A DNA stretch of 64,000 bases, taken from assembly GCF_030816935.1 (NCBI RefSeq), contig NZ_JAUSYO010000001.1:4030001-4094000 (forward strand), written 5' to 3'. This DNA is from Arthrobacter sp. B3I9 (GTDB lineage: Bacteria; Actinomycetota; Actinomycetes; Actinomycetales; Micrococcaceae). The position numbers were made by a program, and so were the translations under genes. Positions 1 through 9,947 of this stretch are shown here, in pieces. Position 1 is the stretch's first letter, and every line of letters starts with the position of its first letter. Under the pieces are notes generated by a model. The model searched no databases, was not told the DNA's origin, and saw only the letters and a program-made list of their open reading frames with translations.

Positions 1-986
1 CTGCCAGCGCGGAGTGCGGTCCTTGTCCACCACCTGGGCGCGGATGCCTTCGCGGAAGTCGGGGCCGGCGAGGCAGCGCAGGCCCACCCGGTACTCCTGT
101 TCCAGGGCCTCCTCGAGGCTCAGCCCGCGGACGCGGCGCAGGGATTCCAGGGTGACCTTCACGGCCGTCGGTGACTTGGCCTCTATCGTGTCCGCGGCTT
201 CCGCGGCTTCGGGCCCTGCTTCGCCGTCAAAGCTGCGCAGCCGGCGCAGGATCTCCTCGGCGTCATCACTGGCGTAGCAGGAGTCAATCCAGCCACGCTG
301 TGCCGCCAGCGCCGCGGGCGGAGCCTGTTCGCTGAAGCGCCCGACGGCGGCGTCCGCGGGCCCGGCCTCGAGCGCGGCCGCCAGTTCGGACAGTCGCGCG
401 GAGGGCACGTAGTGGTCCGCCAGTCCGAGGAACAAAGCGTCGGACCCGCTCAGATGCGCGCCGGTCAGCGCCGCGTGGGTTCCCGACTCCCCCGGTGAGC
501 GGGCGAGCAGCAGGGTGCCGCCGACGTCGGGCACGAACCCGATGGTGGTCTCCGGCATGCCCGTCCGGGTGCGCTCCGTGACGATCCGGACAGAGCCGTG
601 CGCGGAGATTCCCACCCCTCCGCCGAGGACCAGCCCGTCCATGAAGGCCACATACGGCTTCGGGAAGGCGGAGATGAGCGCGTTGAGACGGTACTCCGAT
701 GCCCAGAAGTCCGCTGTGGCCGAGCCTCCGTCGAGCATGTCACGGTAGATGGCCACGATGTCGCCGCCCGCGCACAGTCCGCGGTCACCGGCGCCATGGA
801 CCAGCACCGTGGCCACGGCGTCGTCCTCGGCCCACATTGTGAGCTGGTCCAGCATGGCCGCGGCCATGCCGGCGGTGAGCGCGTTGACGGACTTGGGCCG
901 GTTCAAGGTGACGACGCCGAGGCGCCCGCGGCGCTCGAACAGAACCTCGGCCGCGGAGTCCGGGGCGTCCTGGACGGGCGCCGCCA

Positions 987-987
<1 letters not shown>
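1..987 (-). CDS. 3-hydroxyisobutyryl-CoA hydrolase (crotonase fold), C-terminus off the left edge
   Basis: Releases 3-hydroxyisobutyrate and CoA from 3-hydroxyisobutyryl-CoA in valine catabolism. The 329 visible residues cover nearly the whole family length of about 350. They show the crotonase oxyanion segment GDRGLCAGGD (about 68-76), and the MPET...GFVPDVGG block, whose Glu146 and Asp154 match the catalytic pair of this hydrolase and separate it from plain enoyl-CoA hydratases. The C-terminal part reads DFREGIRAQVVDKD, also typical of the hydrolase. The ATG overlaps the stop of mmsA by four bases (ATGA), so the two are translationally coupled and act in the same pathway. The ORF is open to the window edge. 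A general enoyl-CoA hydratase is the less likely alternative. Confidence 0.88.
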
Positions 988-2486
<1,499 letters not shown>

Positions 2487-2507
2487 GGTCGAATGCTCCT
2501 TTGCATG

Positions 2508-2537
2508 TGATCCAGATCATCTCTGCTGCTGAATATA
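2508..2537 (-). promoter_or_regulatory. putative mmsA promoter element and palindrome
   Basis: TGATCCAGATCA at 2508-2519 is an inverted repeat of TGATC with a two-base centre. A TATATT hexamer, read on the minus strand, lies upstream at 2532-2537 and could be the -10 box; no strong -35 is seen. The palindrome would then sit near the transcription start, where a repressor would act. This is inference from sequence alone. Confidence 0.35.
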
Positions 2538-2619
2538 CTCGGACTTCCTACTAATTTCCAGAGAACCGGCCCGCCCACCGCTGCCTCGCCCGGCATCCAA
2601 ATTCGGTAAGTTAGGGACT

Positions 2620-3426
2620 GTGAAGATTGCTACCTGGAATGTGAACTCCCTCCGTGCCCGAGCCGACCGCGTTGAGGCCTGGCTTCAACGCACAGACTGC
2701 GACGTCCTGGCCATTCAGGAAACCAAGTGCAAGGACGACAACTTCCCGTGGGAGCTGTTCGAGAACATGGGCTACGAGGTGGCGCACTTCGGCGTGAACC
2801 AGTGGAACGGCGTTGCGATCGCCTCCCGGGTGGGTCTTGCCGACGTCGAACGCACGTTCATGGACCAGCCCGTCTTCGGCAAAAGCGGCAAGGACGCCGT
2901 CCAGGAAGCCCGGGCGATCGGTGCCACCTGCGGCGGGATCCGGGTCTGGAGCCTCTACGTACCCAATGGCCGCGCGCTCGATGACGAGCACATGCCGTAC
3001 AAGCTGGACTGGCTGGACAAGCTGAGGACGCATGCCGAGGGGCTGGTTCAGAGCGACCCCGAAGCGCAGATTGCCCTGATGGGCGACTGGAACATTGCAC
3101 CGCAGGACGACGACGTCTGGGACATCGACCTTTTCCGTACCGGGGGCTTCACACACGTCAGCCCGCCGGAACGCGCCGCGTTCCACGCCTTCGAACAGGC
3201 CGGTTTCCGCGACGTCGTCCGCCCGCACACCCCCGGCCCCGGCGTCTACACCTACTGGGACTACACCCAGCTGCGCTTCCCCAAGAAGGAAGGCATGCGG
3301 ATCGACTTCATCCTCGCGTCCCCCGCCCTGGCCTCCCGCGTCACCGGCGCGGCCATCGACCGCGAGGAGCGCAAAGGCAAAGGCGCATCGGACCACGCAC
3401 CGGTCATTGCGGAGCTGAGCGACTGA
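2620..3426 (+). CDS. xth: exodeoxyribonuclease III (AP endonuclease family)
   Basis: DNA repair nuclease that cuts at abasic sites and trims 3' ends. The 268 residues are full length. Visible family signatures are the N-terminal WNVNSLRAR, IQETKCKDD with metal-binding Glu34, GDWNIAP in the middle, and the C-terminal SDHAPV catalytic motif. The start is GTG at 2620, immediately giving the conserved MKIATWNVNS N-terminus; no in-frame upstream start would fit the family. It is a stand-alone housekeeping gene, followed after 31 bases by an unrelated hypothetical gene. Confidence 0.95.
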   Translation: MKIATWNVNSLRARADRVEAWLQRTDCDVLAIQETKCKDDNFPWELFENMGYEVAHFGVNQWNGVAIASRVGLADVERTFMDQPVFGKSGKDAVQEARAIGATCGGIRVWSLYVPNGRALDDEHMPYKLDWLDKLRTHAEGLVQSDPEAQIALMGDWNIAPQDDDVWDIDLFRTGGFTHVSPPERAAFHAFEQAGFRDVVRPHTPGPGVYTYWDYTQLRFPKKEGMRIDFILASPALASRVTGAAIDREERKGKGASDHAPVIAELSD

Positions 3427-3457
3427 TGACCGCGACTGACGGGAGGTCTGCGCGCCG

Positions 3458-4390
3458 ATGACGGGGAACCTTTACCGGGGACAGGTCGGATTGCCCTTCA
3501 CGTCCGCCCTGCGGGTCTACGAGCCGCTGGAAGCCTTCCCGGCCGAACAGCAGGACGCCCTGCGGAAGTCCGGAGCCCGCAAGGATTCACGCGCGGCGGT
3601 GGAAAACGCCGAGCTGCTCGCGTCCCTCGGACGGATCACCCGGCCCGGCGGGGACCCCTTCCCCACGGGACGGACAGATCTCGTGCGCGTTGTCCCGGCA
3701 CCGGCAAAGGATGCGCCGACTCAGGGGACGCCACCGGCCGCGGACCTGAAGGACCCCGAGGGCGCCGCAAAACCCGCCGGCCCGGGCACTCCGGAGAGGC
3801 TGCTGTATTGCCCCAGCCAGCTGGTGCTCCGCGCCGGCCTCGCGGCAAACGCCCTGATGGAAGGGATCCACGGGCCCCTGGCGCAGCTCCTCATCCCTGA
3901 AGAGCAGCGCGACAAGCACCAGGAACGCATCGACGAGGCCCGCTCGCATGCCGGGCTGGGCCGCGTGCACACCCGGGCCTCCACCTGGGGCATTCCTTTC
4001 AGCTGGTTCTGCCTGTTCCAGGAATCGGACCCCACGGACGTGGTGGAATCGGACGGGCACATCGTCACCGTGCGCATCCGGGCCAGCATCGCCCAGACGC
4101 TCGCACGGGTCCGTAACGCCGTGGCCCACCTGGCTATTGCCGCACCGGAGCTGGACATGCTCGAGGACCTGACCCAGCTCACCGAGTGGCTTGAACTTTT
4201 CCATCCGGATTCAGCGGTGGAACTTGATTACGGTGCGGTGGCGGACAAGGTCTACCCGGATGACTCGCCGCTGGACGTGAGGCTGGGCATCGAGTGCCTC
4301 GCCGAGGGAGATATGACCGGCGCTGCCGCGGCGTACCGCCGGCTGGCGTCCCGCTGGATCCCGATCCGGCAGCTGGCCCGCGCGTCCTGA
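3458..4390 (+). CDS. conserved hypothetical protein, possibly actinobacterial-specific
   Basis: I do not recognise a functional family. The 310 residues are soluble, with no signal peptide or membrane segment. The N-terminal third ends in a proline/alanine-rich linker (about 78-112). A conserved-looking core follows, with YCPSQLVLRAGLAANAL (about 117-133) and WGIPFSWFCLF (about 177-187). The C-terminus is acidic and helical. ATG at 3458 is preceded by GGGAGG. It follows the exonuclease III gene by 31 bases in the same direction and may share its transcript. The amino-acid pattern and frame are consistent with a real gene, and the other strand holds only shadow frames. Confidence 0.7.
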   Translation: MTGNLYRGQVGLPFTSALRVYEPLEAFPAEQQDALRKSGARKDSRAAVENAELLASLGRITRPGGDPFPTGRTDLVRVVPAPAKDAPTQGTPPAADLKDPEGAAKPAGPGTPERLLYCPSQLVLRAGLAANALMEGIHGPLAQLLIPEEQRDKHQERIDEARSHAGLGRVHTRASTWGIPFSWFCLFQESDPTDVVESDGHIVTVRIRASIAQTLARVRNAVAHLAIAAPELDMLEDLTQLTEWLELFHPDSAVELDYGAVADKVYPDDSPLDVRLGIECLAEGDMTGAAAAYRRLASRWIPIRQLARAS

Positions 4391-4406
4391 CCGGTAATCA
4401 GCAGGC

Positions 4407-5492
4407 CTAGGCGAGCGGGCCTCCGGAGGGTGGCGGCGCCGTCGTCCGCCGGACAATCAGCCGGTGGGGCGCAACGGTGGAGCGGACCGCGCCGGGAGCT
4501 CCGTCAAGCTCGTCCAGCAGCATTTTCGTTCCCAACTCGGCCTGTTCGTCGGGGCGCTGCCCCACTGTGGTGAGGCCCATGGCGTCGGAGAAGTCATGGT
4601 CATCGATCCCGATCACCGACAGGTCTTCCGGAACCCGGACCCCAAGGCGGCTGGCCTCGAAGATCACGCCCATGGCCATCTCGTCTGAAGCGCAGAAGAT
4701 CGCGGTCGGCTTCGGGCCGGGGCGGTTCCAGAGCCTGTTGAACGCGTCCTGGCCGCTGCGGACGGTGAAATCGCCCAGCTCGTCCCACTCAGGCCGGACC
4801 ACCAGACGGGCTTCCGCCATCATTTCGTGGAACGCCCTGATCCGGACCCGGGGGACGTCGAAGTTCAGGTCGGTTTCGTCGTCGCCGTGCAGCAGGGCGA
4901 TGTCCTTGTGCCCCAAGTCGATGAGGTGGCGCACGGCGGTCGCGGCGGCCGCGTAGTCGTCAATGCCGATGTAGGGGCATTCCTCCACGTGTCCACCCAC
5001 CACGACGAGGGGGATGTCGATCTTCTGGAGGTGCTCGATCTCCTCGTGCGTCAACGCCATACAGAGGACCAGGAGCGCATCGATCTGCTTGTACACCATC
5101 GTCTTGCTGAAGAGCCGCTCACGGTTGGATCCGTGGCCGCCAAGGTTGAACAAGGAAAGGTTGTACTGCCGGGCGTGCAGCTCGCGGTCCGCGCCCTCGA
5201 TGGCTTTGGAGAAGAACCAGCGGGAGACGAACGGGGCCAACACCCCGATGGTGCGGGTGCGGCCGGTGGCCAGCCCTGACGCGGACGACGACGCCACGTA
5301 GCCCAGGTTTTCCGCGACGGCCAGGATTTTCTCCCGGGTGGCCGGGGACACCTTGGGCAGGCCGCGGACGGCCCGGGACACGGTGGCGGTGGAGACCCCG
5401 GCTGCGGCTGCGACGTCCTCAATGCTGACGCCGGCATGGCCGCCCCGTTGCGCCCTGTCTGTTGTCCGTGCCACAGTGTCCCCTGCTCCCAT
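4407..5492 (-). CDS. LacI family transcriptional regulator
   Basis: DNA-binding sugar-responsive repressor of 361 residues. The N-terminal helix-turn-helix VSIEDVAAAAGVSTATVSRA (about 22-41) is followed by the hinge helix and a periplasmic-binding-protein-like effector domain (about 80-345, with TAIFCASDEMAMGV and SVIGIDDHDFS). An open frame continues upstream to 5897, but it overlaps the next gene and looks non-coding, so I start at the ATG at 5492; GTG at 5474 is an alternative with a closer AGGGGA. It is last in the sugar ABC operon. A canonical LacI-type operator sits on that operon's promoter at 9202-9215, so it probably represses the operon, including itself. Confidence 0.9.
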   Translation of the reverse strand: MGAGDTVARTTDRAQRGGHAGVSIEDVAAAAGVSTATVSRAVRGLPKVSPATREKILAVAENLGYVASSSASGLATGRTRTIGVLAPFVSRWFFSKAIEGADRELHARQYNLSLFNLGGHGSNRERLFSKTMVYKQIDALLVLCMALTHEEIEHLQKIDIPLVVVGGHVEECPYIGIDDYAAAATAVRHLIDLGHKDIALLHGDDETDLNFDVPRVRIRAFHEMMAEARLVVRPEWDELGDFTVRSGQDAFNRLWNRPGPKPTAIFCASDEMAMGVIFEASRLGVRVPEDLSVIGIDDHDFSDAMGLTTVGQRPDEQAELGTKMLLDELDGAPGAVRSTVAPHRLIVRRTTAPPPSGGPLA

Positions 5493-5620
5493 CTCTGCGC
5501 TAGCGTCCCCCAAAAGGACGGCCCCTCGCGGCGCGCGCCGGCGCGCCATTGCTCGGCCCCCTCGCTGCAGGCGCCCGCGCCATAGCGCGCGGCGTCCCGC
5601 GGCGGCCGTCAAACCGCGCC

Positions 5621-5887
5621 TCAGCTGCGCCGCGTCGCCGTCCTTAGGGGCAGCCGGCGGCGCAGCCGGATCATTCCGTACAGCGCCAGTACGCTCACCA
5701 GCAGGCCGAGGGCCCAGCCGAGGGCGGGCTGGGCCGTCACCTCCATCCAGACGGTCACCGCCAGCAGCACCAGCGCCCAGAAACCGAGGAATCCGATGAT
5801 GATGTCGAAATCCTCGCCGGACCTGATGAGCCGGCGGCCGTTTCCCGCCCCCTTGGACTGAGCAGGGCGGGAAACGTTCTCCGTCAC
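5621..5887 (-). CDS. small two-helix membrane protein in sugar ABC operon
   Basis: An 88-residue protein with no recognised family. About 30 polar residues lead into two hydrophobic helices, roughly IIIGFLGFWALVLLAVTVWM (about 29-48) and ALGWALGLLVSVLALYGMI (about 55-73), followed by a strongly basic tail (RLRRRLPLRTATRRS). Its ATG overlaps the stop of the upstream permease gene by four bases, which argues that it is a real, coupled gene. It could be an accessory subunit of the importer or a small membrane regulator; nothing in the sequence decides this. Confidence 0.7.
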   Translation of the reverse strand: MTENVSRPAQSKGAGNGRRLIRSGEDFDIIIGFLGFWALVLLAVTVWMEVTAQPALGWALGLLVSVLALYGMIRLRRRLPLRTATRRS

Positions 5888-6780
5888 TTGACTGCACCTG
5901 CCGTCAGGCCGGCCACAATCTTGCGCTGGAATACAAGCACCACGATCACCAAGGGAATGGTGACGATGGTACCGGCGGCCATGATGGCCGTGTAGGGAAT
6001 CTGGTTGGGCTGTGCGCCGGCAAAGTTTGCAATGGCCACCGTGACGGGCTGGGTGGCATCGCTGGACAGCTGGCTGGCAATCAGGAACTCATTCCATGAG
6101 GAGATGAATGCCAGGATTGCGGTGGTGAAGATCGCCGGGGCTGCCAAAGGCATGATGACCTTCCGGAACGCCTGGCCCTGCGTGCAGCCGTCGACCCTCG
6201 CGGATTCCTCGAGCTCCCACGGCATTTCCCGGAAAAAGGAGGTCATGGTGTAGACGGTCAAGGGCAGCACGAACGAAATGTTCGGGATGATCAGTGCCTG
6301 GTAGGTGCCCATCCAGCCGATGTTCGTGAACAGCTGGAACAGCGGCGTGATGAGGGCGACCCCGGGGAACATGGATGCCCCCAGGATGAAGCCCAGCACC
6401 AGGTATTTGAACCGGAAATTCAGGCGGGCCAAGGCGTAGGCGGCAAACACGCCGATCAGCAAGGAAACGATCGTGACGACGAGGCCGATGAACACCGAGT
6501 TGAGCAGGGCCTGCCCGAACCGGTTACCGAAGGAAGTGTCGAACGCCGTGTTGAAGTTGTCCATGGTGACGTGCGTGGGCAACAGTGACGTGTCGTAGGT
6601 GAAGCCGACTTCGCGGAAGGCGGTGACCACCATCCAGTAGGCCGGCGCCAAGCACCAGACCAGGATGACGGCTGCGCTGATGTAGGTCCGCGCCTGCCCC
6701 CACTTTTCCCGGTTCTGCGCCGTCTTACGGCCTTTGTCCTGCCGTGCACGCAGCTCGGTGGCTGCCGTTGCGGTGGTCAT
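5884..6780 (-). CDS. carbohydrate ABC transporter permease, MalG type
   Basis: Inner subunit of the membrane channel of a CUT1-type sugar importer. The 298 residues show six hydrophobic segments after a basic N-terminus, and the EAA loop that contacts the ATPase (EESARVDGCTQGQAFRKVIMP, about 198-217). It overlaps the MalF-type gene upstream (ATG at 6780, stop at 6777) and the small membrane protein downstream. No ATPase gene is in the operon, which is common in actinobacteria where one shared MsmK/MsiK-type ATPase serves several importers. Confidence 0.92.
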   Translation of the reverse strand: MTTATAATELRARQDKGRKTAQNREKWGQARTYISAAVILVWCLAPAYWMVVTAFREVGFTYDTSLLPTHVTMDNFNTAFDTSFGNRFGQALLNSVFIGLVVTIVSLLIGVFAAYALARLNFRFKYLVLGFILGASMFPGVALITPLFQLFTNIGWMGTYQALIIPNISFVLPLTVYTMTSFFREMPWELEESARVDGCTQGQAFRKVIMPLAAPAIFTTAILAFISSWNEFLIASQLSSDATQPVTVAIANFAGAQPNQIPYTAIMAAGTIVTIPLVIVVLVFQRKIVAGLTAGAVK

Positions 6781-7814
6781 TTCTTCCCCTTACCCGTGGC
6801 GCCGCTTTGTTCGACCACATTGGCGCCGAGGAAGCGGACGAAGATGAAGGCGACGATGAAGATGATGATGAAGGTGATGGTGGACAGGGCCGCGGCCGCG
6901 TTGAAGCCTTGCCTGATCTGGTTGATGACCAGGATGGACAAGGTGGTGGTGTTGTTCGCCCCGCCGGTCAGGATGTAGGGCAGGTCGAACATGCGCAGCG
7001 CGTCCAGGGTGCGGAACAGAATGGCCACCATCAGGGCCGGCTTGACCAGCGGCAGGGTGATCATCCGGAACCGCTGCCATGCGGAAGCACCGTCGACCTT
7101 CGCGGCTTCGTACACTTCAGCGGGAATCATTTGCAGGCCGGCCAGGATCAGGAGCGCCATGAACGGAGTGGTCTTCCAGACATCCGCGATGATCACCGCC
7201 CATTTGGCCGGCCACTCGCTGCCTGTCCACAGGATGGACGCGTTGAACAGCTTGTTGGCAATTCCCTCAAAAGCGAAAATGAAGAACCACAGCTTCGCGG
7301 TGACGGCGGTGGGGATGGCCCACGGCACCAGGACAGCCGCGCGGACCAAGCCGCGGCCCCGGAAGGTGCGCGCCATGATCATGGCCATCCAGAAACCGAG
7401 GACGGTTTCCAGTGTCACCGTGACAATGGTGAAGAAGAACGTGGTGGCGGTGGCGGACCAGAATTGACCGCCGAGGGTGCCCGGCGGGCAGGCGACGGTT
7501 CCGCCGCCCGGGGCGGAACACTGCTGGGCCAGCCAGTTCACATAGTTCTGGACCCCTGCGGGGCCGCCCGCCGTGAAAAGCCCGGTGGCCGGATCAAGGC
7601 CGGCATCCTTCTGAAAGGACATCACGATCGCGCTGATGATCGGGTAGACGATCACGATGCCCAGCGCGATGACGGTTGGCGCGAGCAGCCACGATGCCCA
7701 GCGGCCCTGGCTCGCGATGCGGTTGTCCTCACCGACGCCCTTCGGCGCGTGGTGGACCGGGGTCCCGCCCGACGCCGGTGTCTGTACCGGCGTCGGGCCT
7801 AATTCGGTTGCCAT
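6777..7814 (-). CDS. carbohydrate ABC transporter permease, MalF type
   Basis: Second channel subunit of the sugar importer, 345 residues. Several membrane spans follow a roughly 45-residue cytoplasmic N-terminus, and an extracytoplasmic insert with paired cysteines (QQCSAPGGGTVACPPG, about 99-114) lies after the first span. The EAA loop is YEAAKVDGASAWQRFRMITL (about 235-254). The gene starts seven bases after the binding-protein gene and overlaps the MalG-type gene by four bases, so the three are one operon. Confidence 0.92.
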   Translation of the reverse strand: MATELGPTPVQTPASGGTPVHHAPKGVGEDNRIASQGRWASWLLAPTVIALGIVIVYPIISAIVMSFQKDAGLDPATGLFTAGGPAGVQNYVNWLAQQCSAPGGGTVACPPGTLGGQFWSATATTFFFTIVTVTLETVLGFWMAMIMARTFRGRGLVRAAVLVPWAIPTAVTAKLWFFIFAFEGIANKLFNASILWTGSEWPAKWAVIIADVWKTTPFMALLILAGLQMIPAEVYEAAKVDGASAWQRFRMITLPLVKPALMVAILFRTLDALRMFDLPYILTGGANNTTTLSILVINQIRQGFNAAAALSTITFIIIFIVAFIFVRFLGANVVEQSGATGKGKK

Positions 7815-7821
7815 GATGAAG

Positions 7822-9117
7822 CTACTGTCCCGCGCTAGCGGACTCGATGGACTTCTGCATGTCAGAAAGTGCGCTTTCCACTGTCTTTTCTCCCTTGATG
7901 GCGGAGTAGGCGTTATCCTGGATGGCCTTTGTAACAGCCGGGTAGAACGGCGTCACGGGACGCGGAACCGCGTTCTCGATGGACGTCTTCAGGACCGGCA
8001 GATAGGGCAGCTTGGCGACCAGTTCCGGGTCGTCATACAGCGAACCAAGGACCGGGGCCAGCGAGCCCTGGGTGGCGTAGAACTTCTCGGTCTCCTCCGA
8101 AGTCAGGAACTTCAGGAAATCCAGGGCGGTGGCCTTGTTCTTGGAGTAAACGCTGACCGCCGCGTTGTGCCCGCCCAGTGAGGACGCGCCGGGACCATCC
8201 TTACCGGGAAGCGGAGCCAGGCCCAGCTTGTCCTTCACCTGGGAGGACCCTTCGGTGGTGATCAGGTTGTAGGCGTAGGGCCAGTTGCGGAGGAACATGA
8301 GCTTGCCGTCCTGGAAGGCCTGGCGGCTCTCTTCCTCCTTGTAGGTGATGGCTTCCTTCGGAATGTTGCCGTCGGCGTAGGCCTTCGCGAGATTCTCCAG
8401 GCCCGCCTTGGCATCCGCGGTGTTCAGGCTGGGCTTGCTGTCCTTGTCCAGGACCGAGCCGCCGGCGGAGTTGATGGCCTCCGAAGCGTTGACCGTGAGG
8501 CCTTCATACTTGCTGAACTGGCCCGAATAGCAGCCGATGTTGTTGGCCTTGGCGATGGAGCACATCTCCATCATCTCGGCCCAGGTCTTGGGCGCGTTGG
8601 GGACCAGGTCCTTCCGGTAGTACAGGAAACCGCCGTCGGAGGTCTGCGGAGCTGCATACAGCGTGCCCTTGTAGGAGGCACTCTCAACCGTCGGCTTCAA
8701 CATCTTTGACGTGTCGAGCGCCATCTTGTCCTTCAGGGGCTGCAGCCAGCCCTTGGCGGCGAATTCCGCCGTCCACACGACGTCCACATCGACGACGTCG
8801 TAATCGGACTGCTTCGCCTGGAAGTGCTGGACAATGTCGTCGTGCTGCTGGTCCGCCTGGTCGGTCTGTTCCTTGAACGTGACCTTCTCGTTCGGGTGCG
8901 CGGCGTTCCACTTGTCGACCAGCGGCCGGACAACGTTGCTGTTGTCCTTGCCCTGGACGTAGGTGATGGGGCCGCGGCCGTCGAGGCCCTGCGCTGCGTC
9001 GCCGCCGCCGCTTCCAGCGCTCGTGCCGCCGCCACCACCTCCCCCGCCGCAGGCTGAAAGGGCCAGGGCCAAGACGCCTGCTGTGGCTACGGGAAGTAGG
9101 AACTTAGGGGTTTTCAT
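7822..9117 (-). CDS. sugar-binding lipoprotein of ABC transporter, ThuE/LpqY-like
   Basis: Extracytoplasmic solute-binding protein, 431 residues. The N-terminal signal ends in a lipobox with Cys23 (LALSAC) and a glycine-rich linker. The mature part has the family-1 sugar-binding fold; the segment around DVVWTAEFAAKGWLQPL (about 113-129) resembles trehalose/alpha-glucoside binding proteins such as ThuE and LpqY. The substrate is therefore inferred to be trehalose or a related alpha-glucoside, not proven. It is first in the operon, and its promoter carries a LacI-type operator. Confidence 0.88.
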   Translation of the reverse strand: MKTPKFLLPVATAGVLALALSACGGGGGGGGTSAGSGGGDAAQGLDGRGPITYVQGKDNSNVVRPLVDKWNAAHPNEKVTFKEQTDQADQQHDDIVQHFQAKQSDYDVVDVDVVWTAEFAAKGWLQPLKDKMALDTSKMLKPTVESASYKGTLYAAPQTSDGGFLYYRKDLVPNAPKTWAEMMEMCSIAKANNIGCYSGQFSKYEGLTVNASEAINSAGGSVLDKDSKPSLNTADAKAGLENLAKAYADGNIPKEAITYKEEESRQAFQDGKLMFLRNWPYAYNLITTEGSSQVKDKLGLAPLPGKDGPGASSLGGHNAAVSVYSKNKATALDFLKFLTSEETEKFYATQGSLAPVLGSLYDDPELVAKLPYLPVLKTSIENAVPRPVTPFYPAVTKAIQDNAYSAIKGEKTVESALSDMQKSIESASAGQ

Positions 9118-9176
9118 ACGTAGGGTCTCCTCGCTGAGTACCGATAAAAAGGCGGTGCAATGGTGTGGTGCCCATC

Positions 9177-9215
9177 ACAGTAGTAAACGCACAGTCGCAA
9201 GTGCAAGCGTTTACA
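9177..9215 (-). promoter_or_regulatory. promoter of sugar ABC operon with LacI-family operator
   Basis: Read on the minus strand, TTGCAC (9201-9206) and TACTGT (9177-9182), 18 bases apart, form a good -35/-10 pair. TGCAAGCGTTTACA at 9202-9215 matches the LacI/GalR-family operator pattern TGNAANCGNTNNCA and covers the -35 box, so a bound repressor would block polymerase. A second half-like GTAAACGC lies at 9183-9190. The binding-protein ATG is about 60 bases downstream. The operon-encoded LacI protein is the obvious candidate regulator. Confidence 0.75.
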
Positions 9216-9335
9216 TCGGACTTTATCAAAAGGAAACGCTGGCCGGGCGGAACGCCATCCCCGAGAATCCGCCGTTTCGCGACCCCGAAGGACTCCCGGG
9301 CGGTGAGGAATGTTACCGGAACGTAACCTTGGGGG

Positions 9336-9947
9336 TCAGCGCACCCGCTCAGCCCGCCCAAACCGGGAGCGCGCCCCTGAGCTTATATGGATAAGCACCG
9401 GCGTGCGCTTGCCGACGACGGCGTCGAGCGCTTCGACGAGGGCCGACACATCCGCGGCAAGCAGGTGCGGGGCAACCCCCTGGCGTGGCTGGACGCGGAC
9501 TCGAAGCGCGGGCTGGCCGCGGCGTTCATACGTCGCGACGGTGGCTCCTGCGACGTCCGCGCGGTCGGCCAGGGCGGCCCGGAGGACCTGCTCGGCAACT
9601 CCGCCGCCAATCAAGACGTTGCCGGGGATCTCCCCGGGGTCCTCGCCGGCCGCCAGCAGGTTGGCTCGGCCTTTGCCCTGCTGCGCGATCCACGCCACCA
9701 TGGCGCCGATCACGGCCGCCAACAGCACGGTCAGCACCAGCCACAGCCAGCTTTCCGGCTGTCCCGGAAAGCGCGTGCGGGCGAGGGCGTCCTGCCAGTT
9801 GCTCCAGGCGCCGGCGGACCAGCCCCGCCACCAGCGCCCGACAGCCGGGACGGTGGCAAGCAGAAGCAGCAGGGTGCCGGCGGCCACCATCAGGATGCCC
9901 AGAATTCCGATCAGGACGCGGTTAAGGAGCCGGGGGGTGCTGTTCAT
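9336..9947 (-). CDS. AmaP-like membrane protein of Asp23 operon
   Basis: A 203-residue protein with two membrane helices (about 11-33 and 68-91) followed by a cytoplasmic alpha/beta domain. This matches the layout of AmaP, the membrane anchor of Asp23/Gls24 envelope-stress proteins. It is the last gene of the five-gene operon; its ATG at 9947 overlaps the stop of the preceding gene (9944) by four bases. The family role is to tether Asp23-type proteins at the membrane; the partner relationship here is inferred from gene order. Confidence 0.75.
   Translation of the reverse strand: MNSTPRLLNRVLIGILGILMVAAGTLLLLLATVPAVGRWWRGWSAGAWSNWQDALARTRFPGQPESWLWLVLTVLLAAVIGAMVAWIAQQGKGRANLLAAGEDPGEIPGNVLIGGGVAEQVLRAALADRADVAGATVATYERRGQPALRVRVQPRQGVAPHLLAADVSALVEALDAVVGKRTPVLIHISSGARSRFGRAERVR

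Noticed and set aside
5493-5897. N-terminal extension of the LacI frame
   Set aside because: It overlaps the small membrane protein gene and has an Arg/Gly-rich non-coding look; the LacI domain begins after 5492.
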